Source: RGIG8368 sp045540275
GTDB taxonomy: Bacteria > Verrucomicrobiota > Kiritimatiellia > RFP12 > UBA1067
Assembly: GCA_045540275.1 (NCBI GenBank)
Contig: JAZQGX010000018.1
Location: 1-37,998, forward strand
Length of the DNA stretch: 37,998 bases
Direction of reading: 5' to 3'
The notes below the pieces were generated by a model. The model ran no database searches and was not told where the DNA came from. It was given only the letters and a program-made list of their open reading frames with translations. Each line of letters starts with the position of its first letter. Position 1 is the stretch's first letter. Shown here one piece after another: positions 9,200 through 17,438 of the stretch. A program made the position numbers and the translations under genes.

Positions 9200-9215
9200 G
9201 GAAATCGGAGGAGTG

Positions 9216-9854
9216 ATGTTTACTGGGCTGGTACAGAAAATCGGCACGCTACAGCGGCTTTCACGCCGTGACGGCGGTTGGTTTCTGCGTCTGGCCTGTG
9301 ATGCGTGGGAAACCCCACTGGAGTTGGGGGAGAGTGTCGCGGTGCAGGGAGCGTGCCTGACGGTCGTCGAGACCGGACCAGACTGGTTTACCGCCGACAT
9401 TCTTGATGAAACCATGGCAAGGACCGCATTGCGATACAAGCGCACAGGAGCGAGATTGAATTTGGAAAGGGCGCTTGCGGTAGGAGACAGGCTAGGCGGA
9501 CATATTGTCACCGGTCATGTCGATGCGGTCGGTTCGGTTCGGGACATAATCGCCACCGGCAGAGATGTCGAGTTGCAGATTGATTGTCCTCGAGAGATTT
9601 CCGATGGTACGGTTGTAAAAGGTTCAATCGCGATTGACGGCGTGAGTTTGACGGTGATATCCACTTACGACGGATTCGTATCCGTTGCGTTGATCCCCCA
9701 TACGTTTTCAAGCACAAGTCTCCAACACCTCGAAAACGGAGACTTTGTGAATCTTGAAAGCGATTATATTGGGAAATATGTTGCCAAGAACCTCGGTCGA
9801 TCCAGCAACACTGGAGTGACCGAAACACTGCTGAAGGAGAACGGGTTTTTATGA
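9216..9854 (+). CDS. ribE: Riboflavin synthase alpha subunit
   Basis: Dismutates two 6,7-dimethyl-8-ribityllumazine molecules into riboflavin. The 212-residue protein starts with the typical MFTGLV and contains two lumazine-binding repeats (about 1-97 and 98-190), with ACLTV in the first and GVSLTV in the second, plus GGHIVTGHVD at the junction. ATG 9216 follows a strong GGAGGAG (9207-9213); a GTG immediately before it is in frame but less likely. No FMN riboswitch is seen upstream and no other rib gene is nearby. Its stop overlaps the start of the following kinase by ATGA. Confidence 0.95.
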   Translation: MFTGLVQKIGTLQRLSRRDGGWFLRLACDAWETPLELGESVAVQGACLTVVETGPDWFTADILDETMARTALRYKRTGARLNLERALAVGDRLGGHIVTGHVDAVGSVRDIIATGRDVELQIDCPREISDGTVVKGSIAIDGVSLTVISTYDGFVSVALIPHTFSSTSLQHLENGDFVNLESDYIGKYVAKNLGRSSNTGVTETLLKENGFL

Positions 9855-10804
9855 AAATGAAAAAACCGGTTTTTTGCTTAGGATTGACCCCGGCGTTGCA
9901 GCGTACTGTTTTGGTAAGCAATTTGACGCTGGGCGAAGTAAATCGCACCCGACAGGTGATGGAATCTGCCGGCGGAAAGATGGTAAATACGGCCCGTGCG
10001 CTCGCCACGCTGGGCAATGAGGTGATGGTTGCAGGATTCAACGGCGGCGACACTGGGAGACGGATCCTTGAGTGTCTCAAGGTGTACGGTGTGGAAAACC
10101 AGTTCACCGAAATGCGGAAAATGACGAGAACCTGCACCACCTTGCTTGACCAACAGAGCGGAAGCGTTACGGAAATCGTTGAAGAGGCGCCTCCCATCGA
10201 GCTACCCGACGTCAAAAAGATGTCTCTCCACTGCAGTTCTCTGATTCCAAAATCATCGGTTCTGGTCATTGCCGGCACCTTGCCTTCGTATGTGAGCGAC
10301 CATTTTTACATCAAATTTGCGGAGGACGCTCAGCGAGCCAAAGTTCCGCTGGTGATAGATTCGCACGGCACTGCGATTCTCCACACGCTTTCTACTCGTC
10401 CTTTGCTTGCCAAAATGAGCGTCATGGAGCTGGGTATAACCTTCGGTTGCAAAATGACATCCGATGAGAAAATTGCAGCGGGCATGAAGGAGCTGTTCGA
10501 CCGTGGCGCCCGCAATGTGCTGATTACCGCCGACACGAACGGTGGGTATTTCTACAATGAAGACGGGTTGCGGCATTTTGAAAGTGCAAAGGTCCGCAAC
10601 GTCGTAAATCCAATCGGCAGCGGCGATTGTGCCACCGCCGGATTCGTTGATGCATATCTTCGCAAGCTGTCTTTGGACGAGTGCGTGAGATTCTCAATGG
10701 CTTGCGGAGGGGCTAATGTCGAGTCCTTGCTGCCCGCCGATTTCGCCATGAGACGCGTCAACGTGCTTTACAAGGAATTATTAAAACGCCGCGAGCCCAA
10801 ATGA
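9851..10804 (+). CDS. PfkB-family sugar kinase, FruK/LacC-like with unusual motifs
   Basis: A 317-residue ribokinase-fold protein closest in pattern to 1-phosphofructokinase/tagatose-6-phosphate kinase. The N-terminal GLTPALQRTV, LGEVNRTRQV and GGKMVNTARALATLG (41-55) match that subfamily. The catalytic segment is NPIGSGDCATAGF (253-265) with the base Asp at 259 and the anion-hole GSG. The usual nucleotide-region KPN motif is missing: the equivalent stretch reads AKMSVMELGITFGCKMT (187-203). Its start overlaps the ribE stop by 4 nt, and dnaA follows after 22 nt. The substrate is likely a phosphorylated or free hexose, but the altered motif makes activity and specificity uncertain. Confidence 0.8.
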   Translation: MKMKKPVFCLGLTPALQRTVLVSNLTLGEVNRTRQVMESAGGKMVNTARALATLGNEVMVAGFNGGDTGRRILECLKVYGVENQFTEMRKMTRTCTTLLDQQSGSVTEIVEEAPPIELPDVKKMSLHCSSLIPKSSVLVIAGTLPSYVSDHFYIKFAEDAQRAKVPLVIDSHGTAILHTLSTRPLLAKMSVMELGITFGCKMTSDEKIAAGMKELFDRGARNVLITADTNGGYFYNEDGLRHFESAKVRNVVNPIGSGDCATAGFVDAYLRKLSLDECVRFSMACGGANVESLLPADFAMRRVNVLYKELLKRREPK

Positions 10805-10826
10805 GCGAGCGGCGGTAGGTTGTGTT

Positions 10827-12266
10827 ATGCAGGCTGATACGGCATTGACAGATTTGTGGAAACGCGCGTGCGAAATTCTTCGAGCCTCGCTCGGTGAAGA
10901 CCAGTACGCCCGTTGGTTCGGGGATATCGTCCCGGAGTCGTTTGACGGCAAAACGTTTACCTTGGAACTCGACAACGATTTCCAGAAGATGTGGTTCAAT
11001 GAACACTACATCGATCCGATCAGGGACGCGTTGATGAAACTCGGCGCCCCTTCGGATCTTCTGCTCGCGTTCAATGTGCGCGGGCATCAGAATTCCGTTG
11101 CCGAGCCCAGGGCGGCGGTCTTGCCGCCGCCAGTGACGCATGCTACCCCGGTACAGCCGGCCCCCGACGCGCCAAAGCGTCCAGTGCGTTTGACCTCGTT
11201 CTCGCTGGAGCAGCTCAATGCCGAGTTTACATTTGAAAACTTCGTTACCGGGCCATCAAATGGCTGGGCGTACAATGCCGCGTGCGAAGTTGCGCGAAAG
11301 CCGGGTAAGGCGTACAATCCGCTGTTTATCTACGGGCCGACTGGCGTGGGCAAGACCCACCTTATGCAGGCGATAGGCCACGGCACTTTGGCAAAGCATC
11401 CATCGCTGAAGATTCGCTACGTCACCTGCGAAGCGATGCTCAACGACTATGTCGATTGCGTGGCGCACAAGCAGGATTTCGTCAATTTCAGAAAACGGTA
11501 CCGTTCGGTGGATGTTCTGATGGTCGACGACATCCAGTTTCTGACCGGCAAAGAGAGCCTTCAGGACGAATTCTTCAACACCTACAACGAACTGTATACT
11601 CGCGGCAAGCAGATTGTGATGACCAGCGATCTGCCACCGAAGGAGATTGCCGGCCTTCCCGATCGGCTGGTTTCCAGATTCAGCGAAGGGCTGGTGACCC
11701 AGATCGAGAGTCCGAAGTTCGAAACGCGATTGGCGATTCTGCGCTACAAGCAGACCCTCAATTCCGTTCAATTTTCCGACGAGGTGCTCTCGTTTATCGC
11801 CGATCGCATCACCTCGAATGTCCGGGCGCTAGAAGGGGCGTTGACCCGCGTTACGTCGTATCTTTCAATGAACCGCCATATCAAGCTTTCCATCGACGAT
11901 CTAAAAATGTTGCTCAAGGATCTGCTCGACAGCGAACAGCGCCGCGATCCGACCTGTTCAGAAATTCAAAAGGCGGTGGCCGATTATTTCCGTCTAACCA
12001 TGAGGGATATGACCAGCGAAGATCGACAGCGGTCGATTTCCGAACCAAGACAGCTTGCGATGTTCCTGTGCCGCAAGCTGACCAAACATTCGCTGCCGGA
12101 CATCGGAAAAGCCTTTGAAAAGAAGCACGCCACCGTGTTCCATTCGTGCAACAAGATGAAACACAATCTTAAACTGGACCACAAGTTGTATGATTCCACG
12201 GTCGAGATTCTTCGCTCCCTCGGATGCGAAGTCTCGGCTTTGCAGCTGGAGGATGCAGATGATTAA
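10827..12266 (+). CDS. dnaA: Chromosomal replication initiator DnaA
   Basis: AAA+ ATPase that binds the origin and melts DNA. Domain I is at about 5-85, a Pro/Ala-rich linker at 90-120, AAA+ from about 128 with Walker A GPTGVGKTH (170-178) and Walker B VDVLMVDDIQF (228-238), and the C-terminal helix-turn-helix from about 375. The family signature normally read as G-R-D-H-T-T-V-x-H is here EKKHATVFH (431-439): the usual Asp is Lys and the first Thr is Ala, with one residue deleted just before. The Arg equivalent to E. coli R399 appears kept (R400). The gene is not beside dnaN and only 22 nt separate it from the kinase, leaving no room for an origin. The RBS is weak (GGTAGG region at 10813-10818). 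Confidence 0.95.
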   Translation: MQADTALTDLWKRACEILRASLGEDQYARWFGDIVPESFDGKTFTLELDNDFQKMWFNEHYIDPIRDALMKLGAPSDLLLAFNVRGHQNSVAEPRAAVLPPPVTHATPVQPAPDAPKRPVRLTSFSLEQLNAEFTFENFVTGPSNGWAYNAACEVARKPGKAYNPLFIYGPTGVGKTHLMQAIGHGTLAKHPSLKIRYVTCEAMLNDYVDCVAHKQDFVNFRKRYRSVDVLMVDDIQFLTGKESLQDEFFNTYNELYTRGKQIVMTSDLPPKEIAGLPDRLVSRFSEGLVTQIESPKFETRLAILRYKQTLNSVQFSDEVLSFIADRITSNVRALEGALTRVTSYLSMNRHIKLSIDDLKMLLKDLLDSEQRRDPTCSEIQKAVADYFRLTMRDMTSEDRQRSISEPRQLAMFLCRKLTKHSLPDIGKAFEKKHATVFHSCNKMKHNLKLDHKLYDSTVEILRSLGCEVSALQLEDADD

Positions 12267-13392
12267 GTTTTCAGAGTCTCAGAACAAGACGATTTCAGCC
12301 GGCATCACCGTGCTGTGCGTGATGGTGTTGCTCACGTTTGTCGCGGGGTTAATCTTGGGATTGGCCAAGGTCATGTCGTTCGTGTCCACCGCTATTACTC
12401 CGGTAATAATCGGAATGTTTCTGGCCTTGCTTTTCAAACCATACTATCTGTGGTTTCTCAGAAATTTCCGCAACCCATCCCTTTCGCTGGTGCTTATGCT
12501 GCTGTCGGTGTTCATTCCGATCGGCATCTTTAGCATTTTTGCAGGTTCTCTGGTGGTCGACCAGCTTTCAAATCTGATCCGCACCGCCCCGACGATAACC
12601 GTGCGTCTGAGCGAATGGTTCAATGCGACATTTCCGCGGCTTCGGGATTTTCTACTCCATACCGGGGCTTCCGAAGAGTTAGTGTCGTTTATCAAAGAGC
12701 CCGGCAAATTTTCGAAAGAAATCCTGGATCAGCTGATCATGGCATTCGGCGGCAATGCCGCTGCGGCAGGAGCGGGACTGCTCAAATATTTCACGAGTGT
12801 TTTTTCCGGTCTGCTGGCATTGGTGTTTTTCGTCTTTTTCCTCACCCGTCCTTCGATGCGCGGCGAGGATTATGTGCGCGAAATGCCGTTTCTCAAACCG
12901 CAGACGAAGTTGTTTGTGGCTGAGCAGATTGATATGTTTTTCGCTATTCTCGTCAGTTTTTTCCAGCGGCAGGTTGTAATCTGCCTTATTGAAGGTATGC
13001 TCTACGGAATCGGTTTCGCCTTGGTGGGGCTTCCTTACGGTTTCGTTCTGGGCTTCACCCTCGGTGTCCTCAACCTCGTTCCGTTTCTGGGATCGGTTAC
13101 CTGTCTGCCCATAGCGCTGCCGCTGGCGTATTTTGCCGCTGACGGCAGTCTTGCGCGTCTGCTGCTGGTTCTCTCGGTTTGGCTATGCGGACAGCTTCTC
13201 GACGGATATGTCATCACCCCGAAGATTCAAGGCCGCAGCACCGGTCTGGGATATGCCGGAGTCATTTTTTCGTTCCTGCTTTGGGGTACAGTTTTCCAGT
13301 CGTTTCTCGGAATGCTTTTGGCGATTCCGCTGAGCGCGTTTTTTGTCGTATTCTGGCGTACGCTAAAGGCTCGTATCAACGGCATCGTGTAG
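12259..13392 (+). CDS. AI-2E-family (TqsA/PerM-like) membrane protein
   Basis: A 377-residue polytopic membrane protein. Hydrophobic segments lie near residues 15-35, 40-60, 70-100, in a central block near 185-205, and in four or more segments in the C-terminal half. The PYGFVLGFTLGVLNLVPFLGS segment and the following GQLLDGYVITPKIQGRSTGL are typical of the family. Members export autoinducer-2 or act as ion/proton antiporters; which applies here is unknown and no lsr or luxS gene is seen. ATG 12259 is preceded by GGAGG (12248-12252), spacing 6 nt, and overlaps the dnaA stop by 8 nt. The coupling to dnaA is structural evidence of cotranscription, not of shared function. Confidence 0.85.
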   Translation: MIKFSESQNKTISAGITVLCVMVLLTFVAGLILGLAKVMSFVSTAITPVIIGMFLALLFKPYYLWFLRNFRNPSLSLVLMLLSVFIPIGIFSIFAGSLVVDQLSNLIRTAPTITVRLSEWFNATFPRLRDFLLHTGASEELVSFIKEPGKFSKEILDQLIMAFGGNAAAAGAGLLKYFTSVFSGLLALVFFVFFLTRPSMRGEDYVREMPFLKPQTKLFVAEQIDMFFAILVSFFQRQVVICLIEGMLYGIGFALVGLPYGFVLGFTLGVLNLVPFLGSVTCLPIALPLAYFAADGSLARLLLVLSVWLCGQLLDGYVITPKIQGRSTGLGYAGVIFSFLLWGTVFQSFLGMLLAIPLSAFFVVFWRTLKARINGIV

Positions 13393-13408
13393 AACGTAAG
13401 GGGCTTGC

Positions 13409-15481
13409 ATGGACTTCTCGCAATACGACGATGACGATGTCGGAGATCGGGAGGAGGACTCCGTTTCGCGCAGACCAAGACGCGGTTGCGGGTGCGGGTG
13501 CCTGCGGTTTTTGCTGGCGATTATGCTGTTGCCGCTGCTGGTGATTACGGTCGCGGTCATAGCGCTTCCGCCGATGCTGAATTCCATGGGAGAGGGGACT
13601 CGCGCAAAATTCATCCGCTCGGTAAACGCCAGAATTGCGCCTGCAAAAATACAGTGCAAATCCTGGAGCCTCGGATGGTTCGACCCGCTCCGCCTCAAGG
13701 AGTTCAAATATGAAAATCCCGAAACCGGGTTCGTCTTCGATGTAAGGGAGCTGGCTTTATCCCATGGTCTGATCAAGAGCTTTCCCGCCGGCAAATGGAA
13801 TCTGGGAACAATCACCGCTGAGCGACCGAGGTTCGTGTTTTCCCCTCCGGCTAAATCCGGTCGTCGTCCACCTGCAAGCGGCGGTTTCTTTTTTCTCCCA
13901 GTTTATGACGTAACGGGAAAACTTGTTCTGCGCCACGGGGAAGTTGCGGTGAACAACACCTCGGGTGATGCGTTGCACCTGCACCGCTTCCAAGGCAGCG
14001 TTTTTATCCCCTCGCTCTACGACTCGCTTTCAATGGCGCTTACTTTCTCCCCCGAAAACAGCGGCCGCGAGGCAGAGGTGAATATTCAGGCGGGGTGGAA
14101 GTCCGGTGGAATAAAAATCGACGAGTTGAAAATCAATTCGCCGTGGATCACCGCGACGGGAAGCGGTCGGCTGGCGCTTGACGGAATGTCCATTCCCGAT
14201 AATGCGCTTTCGCTTTCTGCCAAAGTTGACGCGATGGCGATTTCAAGAGATTTCCGTTCGGTGTTCCCCGTATTGCCTAGAATGGTCGGCAACGTTGAAT
14301 TCGAGTTGACCGCGCGCCAGTTTCCGACCAAGGCGGCAGTTGAGGGGGAGGTTGAATTTAACGATTTCGTCATCTCTCCGTCAGGTTCAAAAACGTATAG
14401 CGCCATTCAGGCGGCAAAATGCAAATACGATTTTTCAATCCCCATACGCAATGGCGGATTCCTCAGCGAAATCCGCGACCTTTCTTGCGCCCTGGCATTC
14501 GATGACGGCTCGGCTGCAACCAAGGTCGAGCGCTGGAGCTTTGCCGAAAAACATCCGCTGATCGCGGGTGGCAAATGCGAGATCAAGGGGGAGACCGGCG
14601 CCTTGCTGCGCCTCTTCGGATGCTGGATCGCGCCGGACGTCGCAAAGACGGTAAAGACGATCACCGAGAATATCGATGCCGTTGCGTCGTTCGAATGCGA
14701 CGGCAAAGGCACTACCATCGTCTCCGGGCGATTCCAGCCGCTTCGCTACAACGGGTTGTATGCGGCGGCAACCGATTTCAGGGTGGTCGGTAAGAACGAA
14801 AGTGCGGCTTGCGATCTGCTCTCCAACATCAACGGGGGCAAGATACATCTGAATCCGGTTATAACCAAAAAAGGAGACTGCTATACGATCAGGTCTGCGG
14901 GAAAGATCCGCGCAGTAGAGAAAGCGCGGCTGACGCAGGAGATGGCCGACTCCTGGATGGCCCGGGTCAACCCCTTTTTCAGGGGATGCCGCATTGAGAA
15001 CGGATATCTCAGCGTAGATGTGATTTCATTTTCCTCCGGTGGCGGCAAAAGACCGAAAGATTATTCGATTGTTGCGGATTTGACCTTCGAGAAGCTAGCT
15101 CTTCTGATGAGCCCCCGCTTCGATCCGATTTTGCAAAATCTTAAAATAAACGACCGCCGCTTCGTCGTTGAAAAGCTATCGACACGGCTGACCGTCCGAC
15201 AGGGAAAAATTTCAATTTCGCGAATTCCTTTTGTTTTCGGCGGTTACAAATTCGCCGTTTCCGGCGAATCGACGTTAGCCGGCGAACTTGACTACACAAT
15301 GGAGTTCGAGATTACCGAGAATATGCTCAAATCCAACAACCTTTCATTTCTTGCACCGCTATTTGCCGGAAAAATGCTTCCTTTGAAAATAACCGGAACC
15401 GTCGAGAAGCCTGAAATCAAGGTCAATAGCCTGATCGACGGGTTGAAAAACATTTTCAACATTCCTGATGGTGAGAAATGA
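13409..15481 (+). CDS. AsmA-like membrane-anchored envelope protein
   Basis: A 690-residue protein with a short acidic N-terminus, a Cys/Gly/Arg patch (residues 20-31), one membrane segment (about 31-54) and a long beta-rich region outside the membrane. The last 60 residues, with PLKITGTVEKPEIKVNSLIDGL near 665-686, resemble the C-terminus of AsmA/TamB-like proteins, where a predicted lipid-binding groove bridges inner and outer membranes. Large size, single anchor and repeated short beta motifs support this. RBS AAGGGG (13398-13403) sits 5 nt from ATG. It overlaps the following gene by 4 nt. Phospholipid transfer or outer-membrane maintenance is a family inference; sequence identity to any named member cannot be judged here. 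Confidence 0.6.
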   Translation: MDFSQYDDDDVGDREEDSVSRRPRRGCGCGCLRFLLAIMLLPLLVITVAVIALPPMLNSMGEGTRAKFIRSVNARIAPAKIQCKSWSLGWFDPLRLKEFKYENPETGFVFDVRELALSHGLIKSFPAGKWNLGTITAERPRFVFSPPAKSGRRPPASGGFFFLPVYDVTGKLVLRHGEVAVNNTSGDALHLHRFQGSVFIPSLYDSLSMALTFSPENSGREAEVNIQAGWKSGGIKIDELKINSPWITATGSGRLALDGMSIPDNALSLSAKVDAMAISRDFRSVFPVLPRMVGNVEFELTARQFPTKAAVEGEVEFNDFVISPSGSKTYSAIQAAKCKYDFSIPIRNGGFLSEIRDLSCALAFDDGSAATKVERWSFAEKHPLIAGGKCEIKGETGALLRLFGCWIAPDVAKTVKTITENIDAVASFECDGKGTTIVSGRFQPLRYNGLYAAATDFRVVGKNESAACDLLSNINGGKIHLNPVITKKGDCYTIRSAGKIRAVEKARLTQEMADSWMARVNPFFRGCRIENGYLSVDVISFSSGGGKRPKDYSIVADLTFEKLALLMSPRFDPILQNLKINDRRFVVEKLSTRLTVRQGKISISRIPFVFGGYKFAVSGESTLAGELDYTMEFEITENMLKSNNLSFLAPLFAGKMLPLKITGTVEKPEIKVNSLIDGLKNIFNIPDGEK

Positions 15482-16713
15482 TGAAATTCTTTATTGTGAA
15501 AATGGCGCTGACGCTCGCCGCTTTGACCCCGTTGTGCAGTGTGGCGCTGAACTGGAAGGCGCAGTCTCCGGATAAAGAAAAGGCCGATCTGATTTCGTAT
15601 TGTCTCGGGCTTGACGCCACTCACTTTCCGGACGATGCCAAGCCCGCCGCACTGGTTGAGCGATTGAAGAGTCTCAGCGGCCGATTGGACTGGATGATTC
15701 CGGCGGTCAATTTCGCCACCGGTCTGCTCGCTCGCTGCGAGGGGTGCGACGAGAGCGATCCGCTGCGCAGGGCGGCGCTGGAGATACTCGACTATCCTTT
15801 GCACGTCGACAATTTCGCAACGGATTTTTCCCCCGAAGAGTCGAAAGTTTTCAATGAAATGGTGACGGGGCTTGCACGCCGCGCGAGGCAGCGCGTTCTC
15901 AAAGAGATTACGAGCGTCGACGTGCCGTCAGGACAGTTGCGGGGTTGGCTGCTCTACAACATGGGTTTTGCATTGAAAGGCGGCGGAAAGGTTGTTTTGA
16001 TTGATATCACCGACCGGCCGATGGCTTTGCCGCACAGGTCCGAGCGCGGAACGAAAGCTCCGGGCAGATCGTGGAGCGAGGAGGAATATCGGGAGTTTGC
16101 CAAGGTCGCCGATATGCTGTTGGTGACCCATCTGCATGGCGACCACTGCTCCTATGCCTTGATGCGTGCGTTTTTGGAAGCGGGAAAGGCACTGGTGCTG
16201 CCGTGCGATCCTGCAGAACAGTGGCTCAAGCGCGCCGTTCCGGGGGTGGAAATGTTTCAAAGCTCACACTGCCACCGCCTCTCCCGCGACAATCCGGAGG
16301 CAATTGAAATAGCCGGTGTCAAAGTGCGCAATTTCAACGGGCATCAGGGGAAACAATGGCCTTGCAACATCTATCATCTGGAAATCGGCGGGGTCCGTTT
16401 CGTCCATAACGGCGATAATTACGATCGCGCAAAAGAGGCTCTGCTCGGTTCCTGCCCCCCTGCCGATGTGATTATCGCCTCCAGCTGGAATAACATGTTA
16501 TCGCTGGTGCAGAATGCCGCATCGGCCGCATCCTTCAATTTCAACAGCGCCATGCTGATTCCATCGCACGAAAATGAAATGCATCATTCGGTGCAGCACC
16601 GGGAGTCGTACCGTGAGCTTTACGGCAGCCCGGGACGTCTGCCGGGGAGAATCCGCCGGCCGGCGGCATATCCTTTGTTCTGGGGCGAGAGTTTTGTTTT
16701 CAAGAGACGATAA
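15478..16713 (+). CDS. Secreted metallo-beta-lactamase-fold hydrolase
   Basis: A 411-residue protein with a hydrophobic N-terminal signal segment (about 4-22). An uncharacterised helical region comes before the metallo-beta-lactamase core, which begins near residue 155. Metal ligands fit the fold: H218-x-H220-x-D222-H223 in THLHGDHCSY, a His in FNGHQGK, an Asp in HNGDNYD and a final His in IPSHENEM. The fold hydrolyses esters, lactones, phosphodiesters or beta-lactams; substrate is unknown. The first ATG overlaps the AsmA-like stop by ATGA; the adjacent ATG at 15481 is equally possible. The extra N-terminal 150 residues are unusual for simple lactonases. Confidence 0.8.
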   Translation: MMKFFIVKMALTLAALTPLCSVALNWKAQSPDKEKADLISYCLGLDATHFPDDAKPAALVERLKSLSGRLDWMIPAVNFATGLLARCEGCDESDPLRRAALEILDYPLHVDNFATDFSPEESKVFNEMVTGLARRARQRVLKEITSVDVPSGQLRGWLLYNMGFALKGGGKVVLIDITDRPMALPHRSERGTKAPGRSWSEEEYREFAKVADMLLVTHLHGDHCSYALMRAFLEAGKALVLPCDPAEQWLKRAVPGVEMFQSSHCHRLSRDNPEAIEIAGVKVRNFNGHQGKQWPCNIYHLEIGGVRFVHNGDNYDRAKEALLGSCPPADVIIASSWNNMLSLVQNAASAASFNFNSAMLIPSHENEMHHSVQHRESYRELYGSPGRLPGRIRRPAAYPLFWGESFVFKRR

Positions 16714-16751
16714 GCGGCGCTGTTTCCGCCGAAAGGATTAAATACGCTTTT

Positions 16752-17405
16752 ATGAGTAGTCCGGTATATGTGTTCAACGGATGGGCGGCAAATGAAAAAG
16801 CATGGTCGCACTGCAGTTTCCGGCGTGAGCGGATATTCTCATACATTGAGCAGCTTGATGCCGTGCCCGAATCCGAATTGGAGAAGGTTGAAAGTTTTAT
16901 TCTGGTCGGATGGTCGATGGGGGGCAGCAGCGCGCTTCGCATGGCATTACGCTATCCGCGGAAGGTCAAGGGCATGGTGCTGCTGGCCGCAACCGCGCGC
17001 ATGATGGCCGATGACGGATGGACTGGGATGAGTAAGGTGCGGCTTACGGCATTCAGGCGCGGATTGATGATAACCAAAGGAGAAGGGTTTTTCGATACTG
17101 GACGCGGCTGGCCCAATCCGTATTCTCTTGACAATCAGGACGCCGTCGACCGCGGGCTGGAGTATCTTGAGCACACCGATATCCGCAGCGAACTTTTGGC
17201 GGCGGCAAAAAACGCTCGCTTCAAATTCCCCGTGAGCATTTATCAGAGTGAGCGCGATGGAATCGTCAGAGCGCAGAACGCCGATTTCCTCAAGAAGGTG
17301 TTTCCACAAGCCGAGTTGCAGATGGTGGAGGGCGGTGAGCACTGCCTCCCGCTGATGTTGGCCACGGCCATCGACAAGTCGGTTGCCGGGATGATTGAAC
17401 AATAA
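16752..17405 (+). CDS. Alpha/beta hydrolase, BioH-like
   Basis: A 217-residue alpha/beta hydrolase with a complete catalytic triad: nucleophile elbow GWSMGG (S55), Asp in RDGIV (D169) and His in GGEHCLP (H197). The N-terminal FNGWAANEKAW and the middle RLTAFRRGL recall BioH/BioG pimeloyl-ACP methyl esterases, but the protein is shorter than BioH (about 256) and no bio gene is nearby, so the substrate is open. It has no signal peptide. The ATG lies 38 nt after the preceding gene, with AAGG about 15 nt upstream, which is longer than ideal. Confidence 0.75.
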   Translation: MSSPVYVFNGWAANEKAWSHCSFRRERIFSYIEQLDAVPESELEKVESFILVGWSMGGSSALRMALRYPRKVKGMVLLAATARMMADDGWTGMSKVRLTAFRRGLMITKGEGFFDTGRGWPNPYSLDNQDAVDRGLEYLEHTDIRSELLAAAKNARFKFPVSIYQSERDGIVRAQNADFLKKVFPQAELQMVEGGEHCLPLMLATAIDKSVAGMIEQ

Positions 17406-17438
17406 GACGTGTGAAAGCAAACGGGAGATTTGCCGGAA

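Noticed and set aside
10801..10818. Five-codon frame (MSERR) overlapping the kinase stop before dnaA
   Set aside because: A possible leader peptide, but no attenuator or RBS pattern supports it; likely chance.
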